From Granulicella sapmiensis (GTDB lineage Bacteria > Acidobacteriota > Terriglobia > Terriglobales > Acidobacteriaceae), in the NCBI GenBank assembly GCA_026225395.1, contig JAMFSR010000031.1:36940-100939 (forward strand): DNA of 64,000 bases. Reading direction: 5' to 3'. Made by a program: the position numbers and the translations under genes. Of this stretch, positions 54,101 to 60,978 are shown piece after piece (positions within the stretch are counted from its first letter, which is position 1; each line of letters starts with the position of its first letter). The notes below the pieces were generated by a model, which made no database searches, was not told the DNA's origin, and saw only the letters and a list, made by a program, of their open reading frames with translations.

Positions 54101-56595
54101 CTTCCAGCAACCAGAGCGCGCTCGAAGGCAAGTCCATCACCCTCACCGCCAACGTCGCCACTCTCACGGGCACGGCGACCGGCACGGTCAACTTCCTCGA
54201 TAACGGAAGGAGCGTCGGCACCGCAACGCTGAGCGCGCAGGACGTCGCCACGCTCACGCTCTCCACGCTGCCGGTCGGCACGCAGTCCCTCACCGCCGTG
54301 TACTCCGGCGATAGCAACTACACCACCAGCACCTCAACCCCCTACCCTGAAGTCATCTCGCTCGGCACCGCGAGCGTTGTACTTGCAGGCCCCGCTTCGC
54401 CGGTCAACGCCGGGATCTCCATCACGCTCACCGGCAGCATCACCAGCACCGGCGTTACGCCTACCGGCGCGCTCTCGCTGATGGACGGCTCCTCCGTCAT
54501 TGCGACGCAGAACGCATCCGCAAACGGTTCGTTCAGCTTCGTGGTTCCGGCTCTTTCGGTTGGAACGCACACCCTCACGGTCACCTACGCGGGTGATGCC
54601 AACAACGCCACGGCGACTTCCAACAACTTCGTCATCGTAGTCCAGCAGGCTGCCACAACCACGTCGCTGGCGAGCAGCACCAATCCGCAGATCGTCGGCC
54701 AGCCCGTAACGTTCACTGCCTCCACCAGCAGCGTCGGCCCCAACCTTACCGGCTCCATCGCCTTCATGGATAACGGCAGCCCCATCGGCTCGGTTACGCT
54801 GGGTTCGGGCCAGACAGCCATCTTCACCACGTCTTCGCTCGCATTCGGCGCGCACACCATCACCGCGGTCTACAGTGGAGACACCAACCACTCCACGTCC
54901 ACCTCTCCGGCCGTCAGTGAGCAGATCGTGCAGGCCGCAACCGCGGTGCTCGTCTCCAGCCTCAACCCCGCTGTCGCCGGCGCTAACGTCACCTTCACCG
55001 TCAAGCTCTCCGGAGTCGGCAGTCTTATTCCCACCGGCACAGTCACCTTCAGTGACGGCGCCAACACCCTCGGCACCGCAACAGCCGACGCCACCGGCAC
55101 CGCCAGCTTCCAGATCGCAACCCTCACCGTCGGCACACACACCATCACGGCCAGCTACGCCGGCGACAAGAACTATGCCGCTGTTACGGCAACCCTGGTC
55201 CAGACCATCCAGAGCGCAACCACGCAGATCGGTCTCACCTCCAGCCCTAACCCCGCGACCTACGGCACGGCCGTCACGCTGACCGCAACCATCGGCAGCA
55301 ACGGCATCGCCGCAACCGGCTCGGTCACCTTCATGGATGGAAGCACGCCCATCGGCACCGCTCTGCTCAACGCCAGCGGTGTCGCGACGATCAACGTCTC
55401 TACCCTCACGCCCGGCACCCACTCGCTAAGCGCCACATACGGCGGCGACGGCAAGGCTGCCGCTTCGGTCTCCGCCGCCCTTCCCATGGTCGTCAAGGAA
55501 GCGACCATCGTCGCCGAGGCTTCCAACTCCAACCCGGCGCTCACCCTCGCTCCGGTCGTTCTTTCCGCTTCAGTCACCAACGCCGGCATCGGCACCGCAA
55601 CCGGTAGCATCGTCTTCACGGATGGCGGCACGCAGCTCGGCACCGCCACGCTCAACGCAAATGGCGTTGCCTCGATCACGGTCCCGCAGTTCAGCGCGGG
55701 CGCACACCAGCTGGCGTCCTCCTACGCGGGCGATGGAGACAACTTCTCCGGCGTCTCCACACCGCTGGTGCAGACCGTAACGCTTCGTCCCACCACCACC
55801 GCCCTCACCGCCTCGCTCACCAGCAGCACTAACACGATGCAGGTCACCCTCATCGCGGTTGAGCGCTGGACCGGTCCGGCCACCCCCACCGGTGTCGTCA
55901 CCTTCATGTACGGCACCAACGTAGTCGGCAGTGCCGCGGTCGATAACACCGGCGTCGCAACCCTCACCATCATCCTGCAGGCGCAAACGGAAAGCCTCAC
56001 GGCCATCTATAGCGGCGACGCTTCCTACGCCACCTCCACATCGCCTTCGGTCTCGATCACCGGCGGTGCAGCCACACAGTTCTCCCTTCTGCTCACCCCC
56101 GCCATCGTCACAGTCGCCAGCGGAGCACACTCCAGCAGCACCCTCACTGCCAGCTCGATCTCGCAATTCGCTGACACCCTGCAGCTCGGCTGCGTCGGCC
56201 TGCCTACCGCGGCAAGCTGCACCTTCACCACCACGCAGATGAAGCTGGCCTCCGGCACCACCACCACCACCACCCTCGTGGTCGATACCGGCAACCCCCT
56301 CGGCTCCGGCGCCGAGCAGGCCGGCCTTCACGAGAAACACACCAACGGAATCGTGCTCGCCTTCCTTCCGATCGGCCTTTTGGCCGGCATCGGCCTCTTC
56401 CGCAAACGCCGCGGCTCGCTGCTTGGCATCTTACTGGTAGTCTGTGCCATAACGGCGACTCTGGGAGTTACGGGTTGCGGCGGTCTTCAGGTCAATGGAA
56501 CACCGGCTGGGACCTACACCTTCAAGGTCACGGCAACGGGTCTGGGATCAGGAGTAACCGAATCGCAGGTCATGACACTTACCGTGACACAGTAA
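51115..56595 (+). CDS. giant exported protein: six NHL blades, eleven Ig-like repeats, C-terminal membrane anchor
   Basis: An 1826-residue protein with signal peptide (FSLLTFGILAAAGVSASAQ). A short beta domain is followed by six NHL-type blades (NLYLSDSSNNRIRRV, NLYFADTGNHAIRRI and four more), enough for one six-bladed propeller (about 160-500). After a beta-sandwich of abnormal-spindle/choice-of-anchor type come eleven Ig-like repeats of about 95 residues (about 605-1650), each with the pattern TGTVxFxDG ... GTHxIxAxYxGDxN. Near the end are a hydrophobic segment with a basic stop (GIVLAFLPIGLLAGIGLFRKRR) and a second segment ending in TGCGG. A surface or outer-membrane-associated adhesin-like or binding role is likely. 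The beta-barrel gene follows after 11 bp. Confidence 0.85.
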   Translation: MSSAPAYLVRKQTCCPHSLSVPVKRLTRLFSLLTFGILAAAGVSASAQSPVVLPGATVGTPTTPPTPTPVTITITAGGLSVTPQALTQGISGQDFALAAGGTCGANVSYTIGQTCTVNVVFTPLYPGQRNGAVVITNSTGNLLGSTLVTATATGSLAVLVPGEMNTVAGDAQWLYNGDNVPATSASIFLPTGVVTDAAGNLYLSDSSNNRIRRVDGKTGLITTVGGNGTPGFSGDGGPATQAEVSVPAGIAIDGAGNLYFADTGNHAIRRIDAFSGYITTVAGIGNAQGYSGDGFAATSAKLSLPEGIAFDSAHNLYIADTGNNVLRKVNVSTGTITTIAGTGTAGYNGDGIVATTAYLNAPWSLSVGTDNSIYFADLSNNRVREIDPLGIITTVAGTGMQGFSGDGSDANKAVLDEPASVIIDPAGDLYIADSGNNRIRKISLAGTIETVAGTGGEEFAGDGGPANLATLYGPYALHMDQAGDLFLTDMFHNRVRKVSASGLPLTFATLRVGKVSQPPQVIALENDGNASLNFAAPTFSQSALDSHTTSCSVGTALAKGTDCNLGVEFAPTMLGNPVNGTLNVNSDAGNAPTVINLSGQVLSVNPTSTALTSSLNPSLINGLVVFTATISAGGATTTGTVTFLEGSAVVCTGTVNAANVASCSTSTLTLGSHNITASYPGDANDAASVSGTLVQVVKQPSTIALTASPNPAVVTATVTLTATATAPTGTPTGTISFYDGSTLIGTSTLSSGIATITTTQLTAASHALTAQYSGDTTNATCTSNTVTEVVNHATTVTVIASTNATPTVGTSITFNASVSSTNGPAPTGTVAFTDGVTNIGSGTLDSNGNTNFSTATLTPGTHRIVATYSGDSNDATSASTALVETVQQINTVTSLTSSANPANAGASVKLTANVSMVTGAIADGAITGTVAFSNGSTSLGSAVIDVNGNASLSLSTLPVGTNTIVAVYSGATNYATSTSNALPEVIDQTTTTTTLSSSNQSALEGKSITLTANVATLTGTATGTVNFLDNGRSVGTATLSAQDVATLTLSTLPVGTQSLTAVYSGDSNYTTSTSTPYPEVISLGTASVVLAGPASPVNAGISITLTGSITSTGVTPTGALSLMDGSSVIATQNASANGSFSFVVPALSVGTHTLTVTYAGDANNATATSNNFVIVVQQAATTTSLASSTNPQIVGQPVTFTASTSSVGPNLTGSIAFMDNGSPIGSVTLGSGQTAIFTTSSLAFGAHTITAVYSGDTNHSTSTSPAVSEQIVQAATAVLVSSLNPAVAGANVTFTVKLSGVGSLIPTGTVTFSDGANTLGTATADATGTASFQIATLTVGTHTITASYAGDKNYAAVTATLVQTIQSATTQIGLTSSPNPATYGTAVTLTATIGSNGIAATGSVTFMDGSTPIGTALLNASGVATINVSTLTPGTHSLSATYGGDGKAAASVSAALPMVVKEATIVAEASNSNPALTLAPVVLSASVTNAGIGTATGSIVFTDGGTQLGTATLNANGVASITVPQFSAGAHQLASSYAGDGDNFSGVSTPLVQTVTLRPTTTALTASLTSSTNTMQVTLIAVERWTGPATPTGVVTFMYGTNVVGSAAVDNTGVATLTIILQAQTESLTAIYSGDASYATSTSPSVSITGGAATQFSLLLTPAIVTVASGAHSSSTLTASSISQFADTLQLGCVGLPTAASCTFTTTQMKLASGTTTTTTLVVDTGNPLGSGAEQAGLHEKHTNGIVLAFLPIGLLAGIGLFRKRRGSLLGILLVVCAITATLGVTGCGGLQVNGTPAGTYTFKVTATGLGSGVTESQVMTLTVTQ
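52920..56070 (+). repeat. eleven Ig-like repeat units within the giant gene
   Basis: The units are each about 280-300 bp, visible in the protein as repeated TGTV, SGD and ATSTS-type motifs. They are diverged enough at DNA level to be readable without assembly collapse, and no two look like recent exact duplicates. Confidence 0.75.
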
Positions 56596-56606
56596 GGGAA
56601 AAGGTC

Positions 56607-57245
56607 ATGCCTACGACGAAGCACATCACACTATTAAGTCTGTGTCTGCTGGCGCTCGCAGCGGCCGTTTCCGGTCGACTGCACGCCCAGGCCATGCCCA
56701 CTGCCACCGGCCCGGGAGGCTATGTCTCGGCCGGGGTCGGCGCCGCGGCATATCACTTCGAGTACGGTGAGCGCTACCTCGGCGGCATCACGGGCTGGGT
56801 CGACGCCAACCCCGTCTGGCGCTACGGCCTTGAAGGCGAAGTCCGTTCGATGCGCTACCACACCAGCGAAGACGTCACCGAAACCACCTTCCTTGGCGGC
56901 CCGCGCATCGCCATCTTCCCCGGCCCGCTACGCCCCTACGTCAAACTGCTTGCCGGGGCAGGGCATTACGATCTGCCCTTCGGCTTTGCGCAGGGAACCT
57001 TCTTCACCTACGCTCCCGGCGCGGGTGTGGACTACATGCTCAACGACATCGTCGCCGTCCGCGTGGTGGACTTCGAGTACCAGGTAAGCACCAAATTCCA
57101 GACGAGCCGTTCCGGGCCTGAAAGCAACCTCGTCAACTACGGCATCAGCGCCGGCATCAGCATCCGCCTGAACCCGCTCATCAAATTCCCCAAGGCCTTC
57201 CACTACAAGAAACGCCTCTACGGCCGCGGCCCTCTAGAAAACTAA
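56607..57245 (+). CDS. small outer-membrane beta-barrel protein
   Basis: A 212-residue protein with signal peptide (LLSLCLLALAAAVSGRLHAQ). The remainder alternates hydrophobic and polar residues with many aromatic and Gly residues (GGYVSAGVGAAAYHFEYG, RPYVKLLAGAGHYDL, YGISAGISIRL), as in small outer-membrane beta-barrels of the OmpA/OmpW-like type. ATG at 56607 follows AAAAGG closely. The gene starts 11 bp after the giant NHL/Ig-like protein, suggesting that the two are made together and may interact at the outer membrane. Function unknown. Confidence 0.7.
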   Translation: MPTTKHITLLSLCLLALAAAVSGRLHAQAMPTATGPGGYVSAGVGAAAYHFEYGERYLGGITGWVDANPVWRYGLEGEVRSMRYHTSEDVTETTFLGGPRIAIFPGPLRPYVKLLAGAGHYDLPFGFAQGTFFTYAPGAGVDYMLNDIVAVRVVDFEYQVSTKFQTSRSGPESNLVNYGISAGISIRLNPLIKFPKAFHYKKRLYGRGPLEN

Positions 57246-57262
57246 CGGCCTTCGCTGTTGCG

Positions 57263-57480
57263 GTTGCTCTTGTTTTTCTTTCTGTCACCCACAGATACCG
57301 GGTGGCCCATTCATCGCGCAGCACTTGGCGCGATGGGTGGGGAACCACAACCGCCAAACCCACCAGCTTGTTTTTCTTTCTGTCATCCTCGCAGGGGACC
57401 TGCTGTTTGCTTGACCAAAACCGCCCAACCCACCGGCCTTTGCATTTCTTTCTGTCACCGTCGCAGGGGATGCTGTCCAT
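57263..57480. repeat. T-rich imperfect tandem repeats with TTTCTTTCTGTCA core
   Basis: TTTCTTTCTGTCA occurs three times. The second and third occurrences are part of a unit of about 60 bp spaced by about 70 bp (57351-57410 and 57421-57476): CCGCCxAACCCACCxGC, TTTCTTTCTGTCA, CGCAGGGGA. The first occurrence is followed by REP copy C. The whole gap between two convergent genes is repeat-derived. Confidence 0.6.
57297..57346 (-). repeat. REP-like hairpin repeat, copy C
   Basis: On the minus strand: CCCACCCATCGCGC, loop CAAGTGCT, GCGCGATGAATGGG (12 of 14 pairs), then the tail CCACCCGG. It lies between convergent genes, like copies A and B. Confidence 0.7.
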
Positions 57481-57492
57481 CCGCAGCGTCGC

Positions 57493-58308
57493 CTAATCCA
57501 GCCGCACAACATACGGCAGCGTCGCCGGCTTCGGCTCGCCAATCCACTCGGCAATCTCGCTAGCCTGCGTCTTGCTCCGCGTCGGCGGATCGATCCTCAC
57601 CCAATATCCTGTCGGCCCGGCAAACTCAATCACTTTGGCCGTGCTGTAACGCCGCAGCAGCTTCGCCTTCAGTGCCAGCGCATCGTCCTGGCTCTTGAAA
57701 CCCCCAGTCTGCACGCACCACTTGCCGGCAGGGTCCGCGGTCGTATGCGCAAACGCTTCAATCTTCACCTGCGCCACTCCCATGCGATACACACCGATCG
57801 CCTTCGCCGCGCCCATTGAAAGATCCAGCACGCGCCCCGGAGAAAACGGCCCACGGTCGGTAATCCGTACCAGCACCTGCTGCCCTGTCGCCAGATTGGT
57901 CACCCGCACCGTCGACCCCATCGGCAGCGTGCGATGCGCCGCCGTCATCTCATTCTGGTCGAACGTTGTTCCATCGGCTGCTGCGCGCTTGTGATACACC
58001 GTCCCATACCAGCTAGCCAGGCCTGTCTCGGTAAACACAGGCCTGCCTTTGGCTTCATCGAAGAACCCGTGCGGCGCACTCGCCGCTTCCGCATCCAGAT
58101 CCACCGAAGGCGCGGCCGGCTCAGCCGCAGCTGTCGTCGTGTGATGTGTCGAAGAAGGATAAGACCTCGCCGGCAACGGCGGCGGCGCCTGCTGATACGC
58201 CACCCTCGCTTGATGGTGGCATCCGCTCAACACCAGCGTAGCCGCGCCGCACAAAGCAAGCGCCAGCGAGCGCAAAGGCGCGTTCAATTGGTTCGCGCCA
58301 GGCCTCAT
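57493..58308 (-). CDS. rlpA: RlpA-like septal ring lytic transglycosylase lipoprotein
   Basis: A 271-residue lipoprotein with lipobox LVLSGC. The double-psi beta-barrel contains TGLASWYG (about 98) and TLPMGSTVRVTNLATGQQVLVRITDRGPF, the hallmark of RlpA, including the catalytic Asp region. A SPOR-like domain follows (WCVQTGGFKSQDDALALKAKL, about 195-250), which would bind denuded glycan at the septum. The usual HG of YHGRxTANGE is YHKRAAADGT here. ATG at 58308 overlaps the stop of the upstream small gene (ATGA). RlpA enzymes cleave denuded peptidoglycan strands during division. Confidence 0.88.
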   Translation of the reverse strand: MRPGANQLNAPLRSLALALCGAATLVLSGCHHQARVAYQQAPPPLPARSYPSSTHHTTTAAAEPAAPSVDLDAEAASAPHGFFDEAKGRPVFTETGLASWYGTVYHKRAAADGTTFDQNEMTAAHRTLPMGSTVRVTNLATGQQVLVRITDRGPFSPGRVLDLSMGAAKAIGVYRMGVAQVKIEAFAHTTADPAGKWCVQTGGFKSQDDALALKAKLLRRYSTAKVIEFAGPTGYWVRIDPPTRSKTQASEIAEWIGEPKPATLPYVVRLD

Positions 58309-58580
58309 CGCGGCTCCGTGTCGGTAGAAGACTTCGTGTCCGTACTCGCAGCCTTCTTCTCATCCATATGCTGTGCCAGTTGCTGCAGCCGTTCCGCCGC
58401 TGCCCGCAGTGCAGAGGAGCCATTGCGTCGAACCTCAGGCACCACTTCGGTGTCGATGAAGTTCACCACGCGCTTCAGCTCTTCGCCAAACTCATCGCGC
58501 AGCCGCGTACCGGCTTCAACCACGCGATCTTCCCAGGGACGTTTTGGTCCATTCTCCGGCATAGCGACACCCGCTTCCAT
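58305..58580 (-). CDS. small helical protein co-encoded with RlpA
   Basis: A 91-residue hydrophilic, mostly helical protein (PWEDRVVEAGTRLRDEFGEELKRVVNFIDTEVVPEVRRNG), probably coiled-coil. A start at 58562 (MPENGPKRPWED, 85 residues) is an equally good alternative. The stop overlaps the RlpA start by 4 bp, so the two are translationally coupled. No family with known function is recognised. Confidence 0.6.
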   Translation of the reverse strand: MEAGVAMPENGPKRPWEDRVVEAGTRLRDEFGEELKRVVNFIDTEVVPEVRRNGSSALRAAAERLQQLAQHMDEKKAASTDTKSSTDTEPR

Positions 58581-58661
58581 GATTCGCGGCCCCCATGCGC
58601 AGGTCAACGATCTTCTCCCGCACAGTGCCAAGCTGGTAACCGCCCACTGCCATAGCTCCAC

Positions 58662-58942
58662 AGCCTCACTTCGCGAGCTTTGCCCAACTTCGCGAACTTT
58701 GCGTCAAGGCAGTTGTCTTTGCTTGTTCGTCCAAGCGCGAGTGCCGCTGCACAAAAATGCGCATCAACGAAAAGACACACTATCGAGGGGTTTCACATTT
58801 ATCCACTGGACATACACTAAGGTTGATACGGTCAACAAAATACAACCGCAGACGGCTGAAAAGCGTCTGTTAGAAAGAGCCCCATTACCGGCGGGGCAGG
58901 CCTGCAGACTGAGCAGGCCGAGCTGGTGAGACAGAAGGCTCA
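58662..58942. other. intergenic region with dispersed repeat and small palindrome
   Basis: On the minus strand, 58669-58708 carries two GCGAAG/GCAAAG-type units, with TTGACGCAAAGTTCGC (58692-58707) identical to a segment inside the gene for nucleoside hydrolase-like protein 2. Further on, GTTGATACGGTCAAC at 58822-58836 is a palindrome with 5-bp arms that could be an operator for the following gene. No gene was seen. Confidence 0.5.
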
Positions 58943-59827
58943 ATGACGAACATCTCGCGCACGCGTATCACCCCGATCTTCCTGAAGTCCTCTTTGTTCC
59001 TCGCGGCAATCGCCGCTGCGCTGGTTTCTTCTTCCGCGCAGGCGCAGGAGTCTATCGCAGCATCGCCGGTCTTCCCGGCGAACGCCACAACCTTCCGCGC
59101 CGCTGCTGCACCCGTCCTGTTTGCCGCGTTAGCGCCTGAAGCTCCGGCGTTTTCAAGCAGCACTGACGCCGAAGCCCTGCCCGATGCGCCCAGCCAGGTC
59201 CTCCGCTCCTCCAACGTCGGCTACGACGCACAGATGCACCCCGCCGGCGCGCACATCGCCCCGGTCCATCTCAAGTACATCCCGGCTGGCTGGACCTCGC
59301 AACCGCTCACCGCGCATGACAAGGTCGTTCTCGCGTTCAAGGACTCCTACTCGCCCTTCAGCTTCCTCGGCATCATTGCATCGGCCGGATACTCGCACCT
59401 GGTCAACGGCCAGCCCAACTACGGCACCGATAAAGGTGCCTTCGGACAGCGCCTCGGCGCCACTGCCATCCGCGATACCAGCGAGCAGCTTCTCACCGAC
59501 GCAGTCTTCTCTCCCATGCTGCATGAGGACCCTCGCTACTACGTCGAAGGTTCGCAGTACAACTTCTTTCACCGTGTCTTCTACGCCGCCACGCGCCCCA
59601 TCATCACGCGCACCGATAGCGGCCACGCCAGCCCCAACGTCGCGCTGCTGCTCGGCTACGGTGCTGCCAGCGCCATCAGCTACAGCTACTATCCAGCGAT
59701 CAACCAGAACGCCAAGGACACCGTCGCGACGTTCGGCGGCGCTCTGGGAGGAGCCGCTATCGGCGATCTGGTCAGCGAGTTTTCCGACGAGTTTCTCGTC
59801 AAGCTGCATCTGAAGAAAGCGCTGTAA
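58943..59827 (+). CDS. exported LPDAPS-motif protein, paralogue 1
   Basis: A 294-residue protein with signal peptide ending at SSAQAQ, an Ala-rich segment and then the motif EALPDAPS. The body contains DTSEQLLTDAVF, MLHEDPRYYVEG and a Gly/Ala-rich end (GGALGGAAIGDLVSEF). The same arrangement (LPDAPS, then HEDPRYH) occurs in the next gene. From memory, the LPDAP motif is frequent after the signal peptide of secreted Acidobacteriota proteins. An outer-membrane or periplasmic location is likely. Function is unknown. Confidence 0.7.
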   Translation: MTNISRTRITPIFLKSSLFLAAIAAALVSSSAQAQESIAASPVFPANATTFRAAAAPVLFAALAPEAPAFSSSTDAEALPDAPSQVLRSSNVGYDAQMHPAGAHIAPVHLKYIPAGWTSQPLTAHDKVVLAFKDSYSPFSFLGIIASAGYSHLVNGQPNYGTDKGAFGQRLGATAIRDTSEQLLTDAVFSPMLHEDPRYYVEGSQYNFFHRVFYAATRPIITRTDSGHASPNVALLLGYGAASAISYSYYPAINQNAKDTVATFGGALGGAAIGDLVSEFSDEFLVKLHLKKAL

Positions 59828-59896
59828 CGAACTCCTGAAACCGCCACGTGTCTCACCAAAGGAGCTCAAACCCTTCCCCGCAGAGCGAGTAGAACG

Positions 59897-60859
59897 ATGA
59901 CCGCAGGCAGGCAAACCAGAAATGGCCGTAGCAGCCGCCGCCCTCTGCGGTTGGCCGCTCTGCTCTTGGCTACTGCCACACTGCCATCCACTGCACTCCA
60001 CGCGGAAGCGTCACCCGAAGCACTGCCGGACGCTCCCAGTACCGTGCTGGGCTACGCGCCGCAGACGCTCTCTCCTGCGCCGCCACCGCAACAGCCCTCC
60101 AACCCGTTGCCACCTGACATCGCCGCGCCCACCACGCCTGACCCGCAGGCCGCCATTCCATGCCAACGGGTCACCAAAGAAGAAGTTCGTCAAATCCCCT
60201 GGCTCCTGCGGGCACCCAACGCGAATGAGGCCGGCCCATGCCGCCGCGAGAACCCGCTGCAGGAGATCATCTCCGCCCGCAACTCACCGCCGCTCACCCC
60301 CCAGCTCAAAGGCTTCCTCGCCATCCGCAACGTGGCCGACCCCTTCAACCTCCTCACCATCGTGGCTTACTCGGGCATCTACGTCGCTGCCGACTCGCAC
60401 TCGGCCTACGGCCCGGGCTTCCGCGGTTGGGGCAGGCTAACCGGTTACAGCACGCTCGAAGACATGCAGAGTGAGTTCTTCGGTACCTTCGCCATTCCGT
60501 CCATCGTCCATGAAGACCCCCGCTATCACCGCATGCCCCAGGCCTCCATCAAGCGCCGCATCGGCCACGCTCTCATCCACACGGTCTGGACCCAACACGA
60601 CGACGGCACGCCGATGATCAACTACGCCACGCTGCTCACCTATCCCATCAGCGCGGAGCTCAGCAACCTCTACGTCCCCGGCCTCTCCACCAACGGCCCC
60701 TCGACCGCCAAGCGCATCCTCGCCGGCTACGCCACCGACCCCATCAGCCCGCTCATCGCGGAGTTCCTCCCCGACATTGCCAAGCACATCCACATCCGTG
60801 TAGCCTTCGCCCAGGAGATCCTCCAGCAGGTAGCCAACAACAGCCAGAACAAGCAGTAA
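59897..60859 (+). CDS. exported LPDAPS-motif protein, paralogue 2
   Basis: A 320-residue protein with a signal peptide (LAALLLATATLPSTALHA), then EALPDAPS and a Pro-rich linker (about 50-85). The folded part has VADPFNLLTIVAYSGIY, IVHEDPRYHRMPQ, and AGYATDPISPLIAEFLPDIA. It is a diverged paralogue of the preceding gene, with about 70 bp between them, so probably one transcript. Function unknown. Confidence 0.7.
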   Translation: MTAGRQTRNGRSSRRPLRLAALLLATATLPSTALHAEASPEALPDAPSTVLGYAPQTLSPAPPPQQPSNPLPPDIAAPTTPDPQAAIPCQRVTKEEVRQIPWLLRAPNANEAGPCRRENPLQEIISARNSPPLTPQLKGFLAIRNVADPFNLLTIVAYSGIYVAADSHSAYGPGFRGWGRLTGYSTLEDMQSEFFGTFAIPSIVHEDPRYHRMPQASIKRRIGHALIHTVWTQHDDGTPMINYATLLTYPISAELSNLYVPGLSTNGPSTAKRILAGYATDPISPLIAEFLPDIAKHIHIRVAFAQEILQQVANNSQNKQ

Positions 60860-60927
60860 CGTCTACCGCTTACCCTCACTCCTCATCCCTTGCTCTTTCC
60901 TCATCCCTCAACAACACCCCAAACAAA

Positions 60928-60953
60928 AAGACCCCAGCCAAAGCCGGGGTCTT
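60928..60953 (-). terminator. rho-independent terminator of the bamA gene
   Basis: An 11-bp stem with one mismatch (arms 60928-60938 and 60943-60953) and a 4-nt loop. On the minus strand it is followed by TTTTGTTT, and it lies 25 bp beyond the bamA stop codon. It could also slow plus-strand transcription from the LPDAPS genes. Confidence 0.8.
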
Positions 60954-60978
60954 CTGTCGTACCAAAAACCATCCACTC

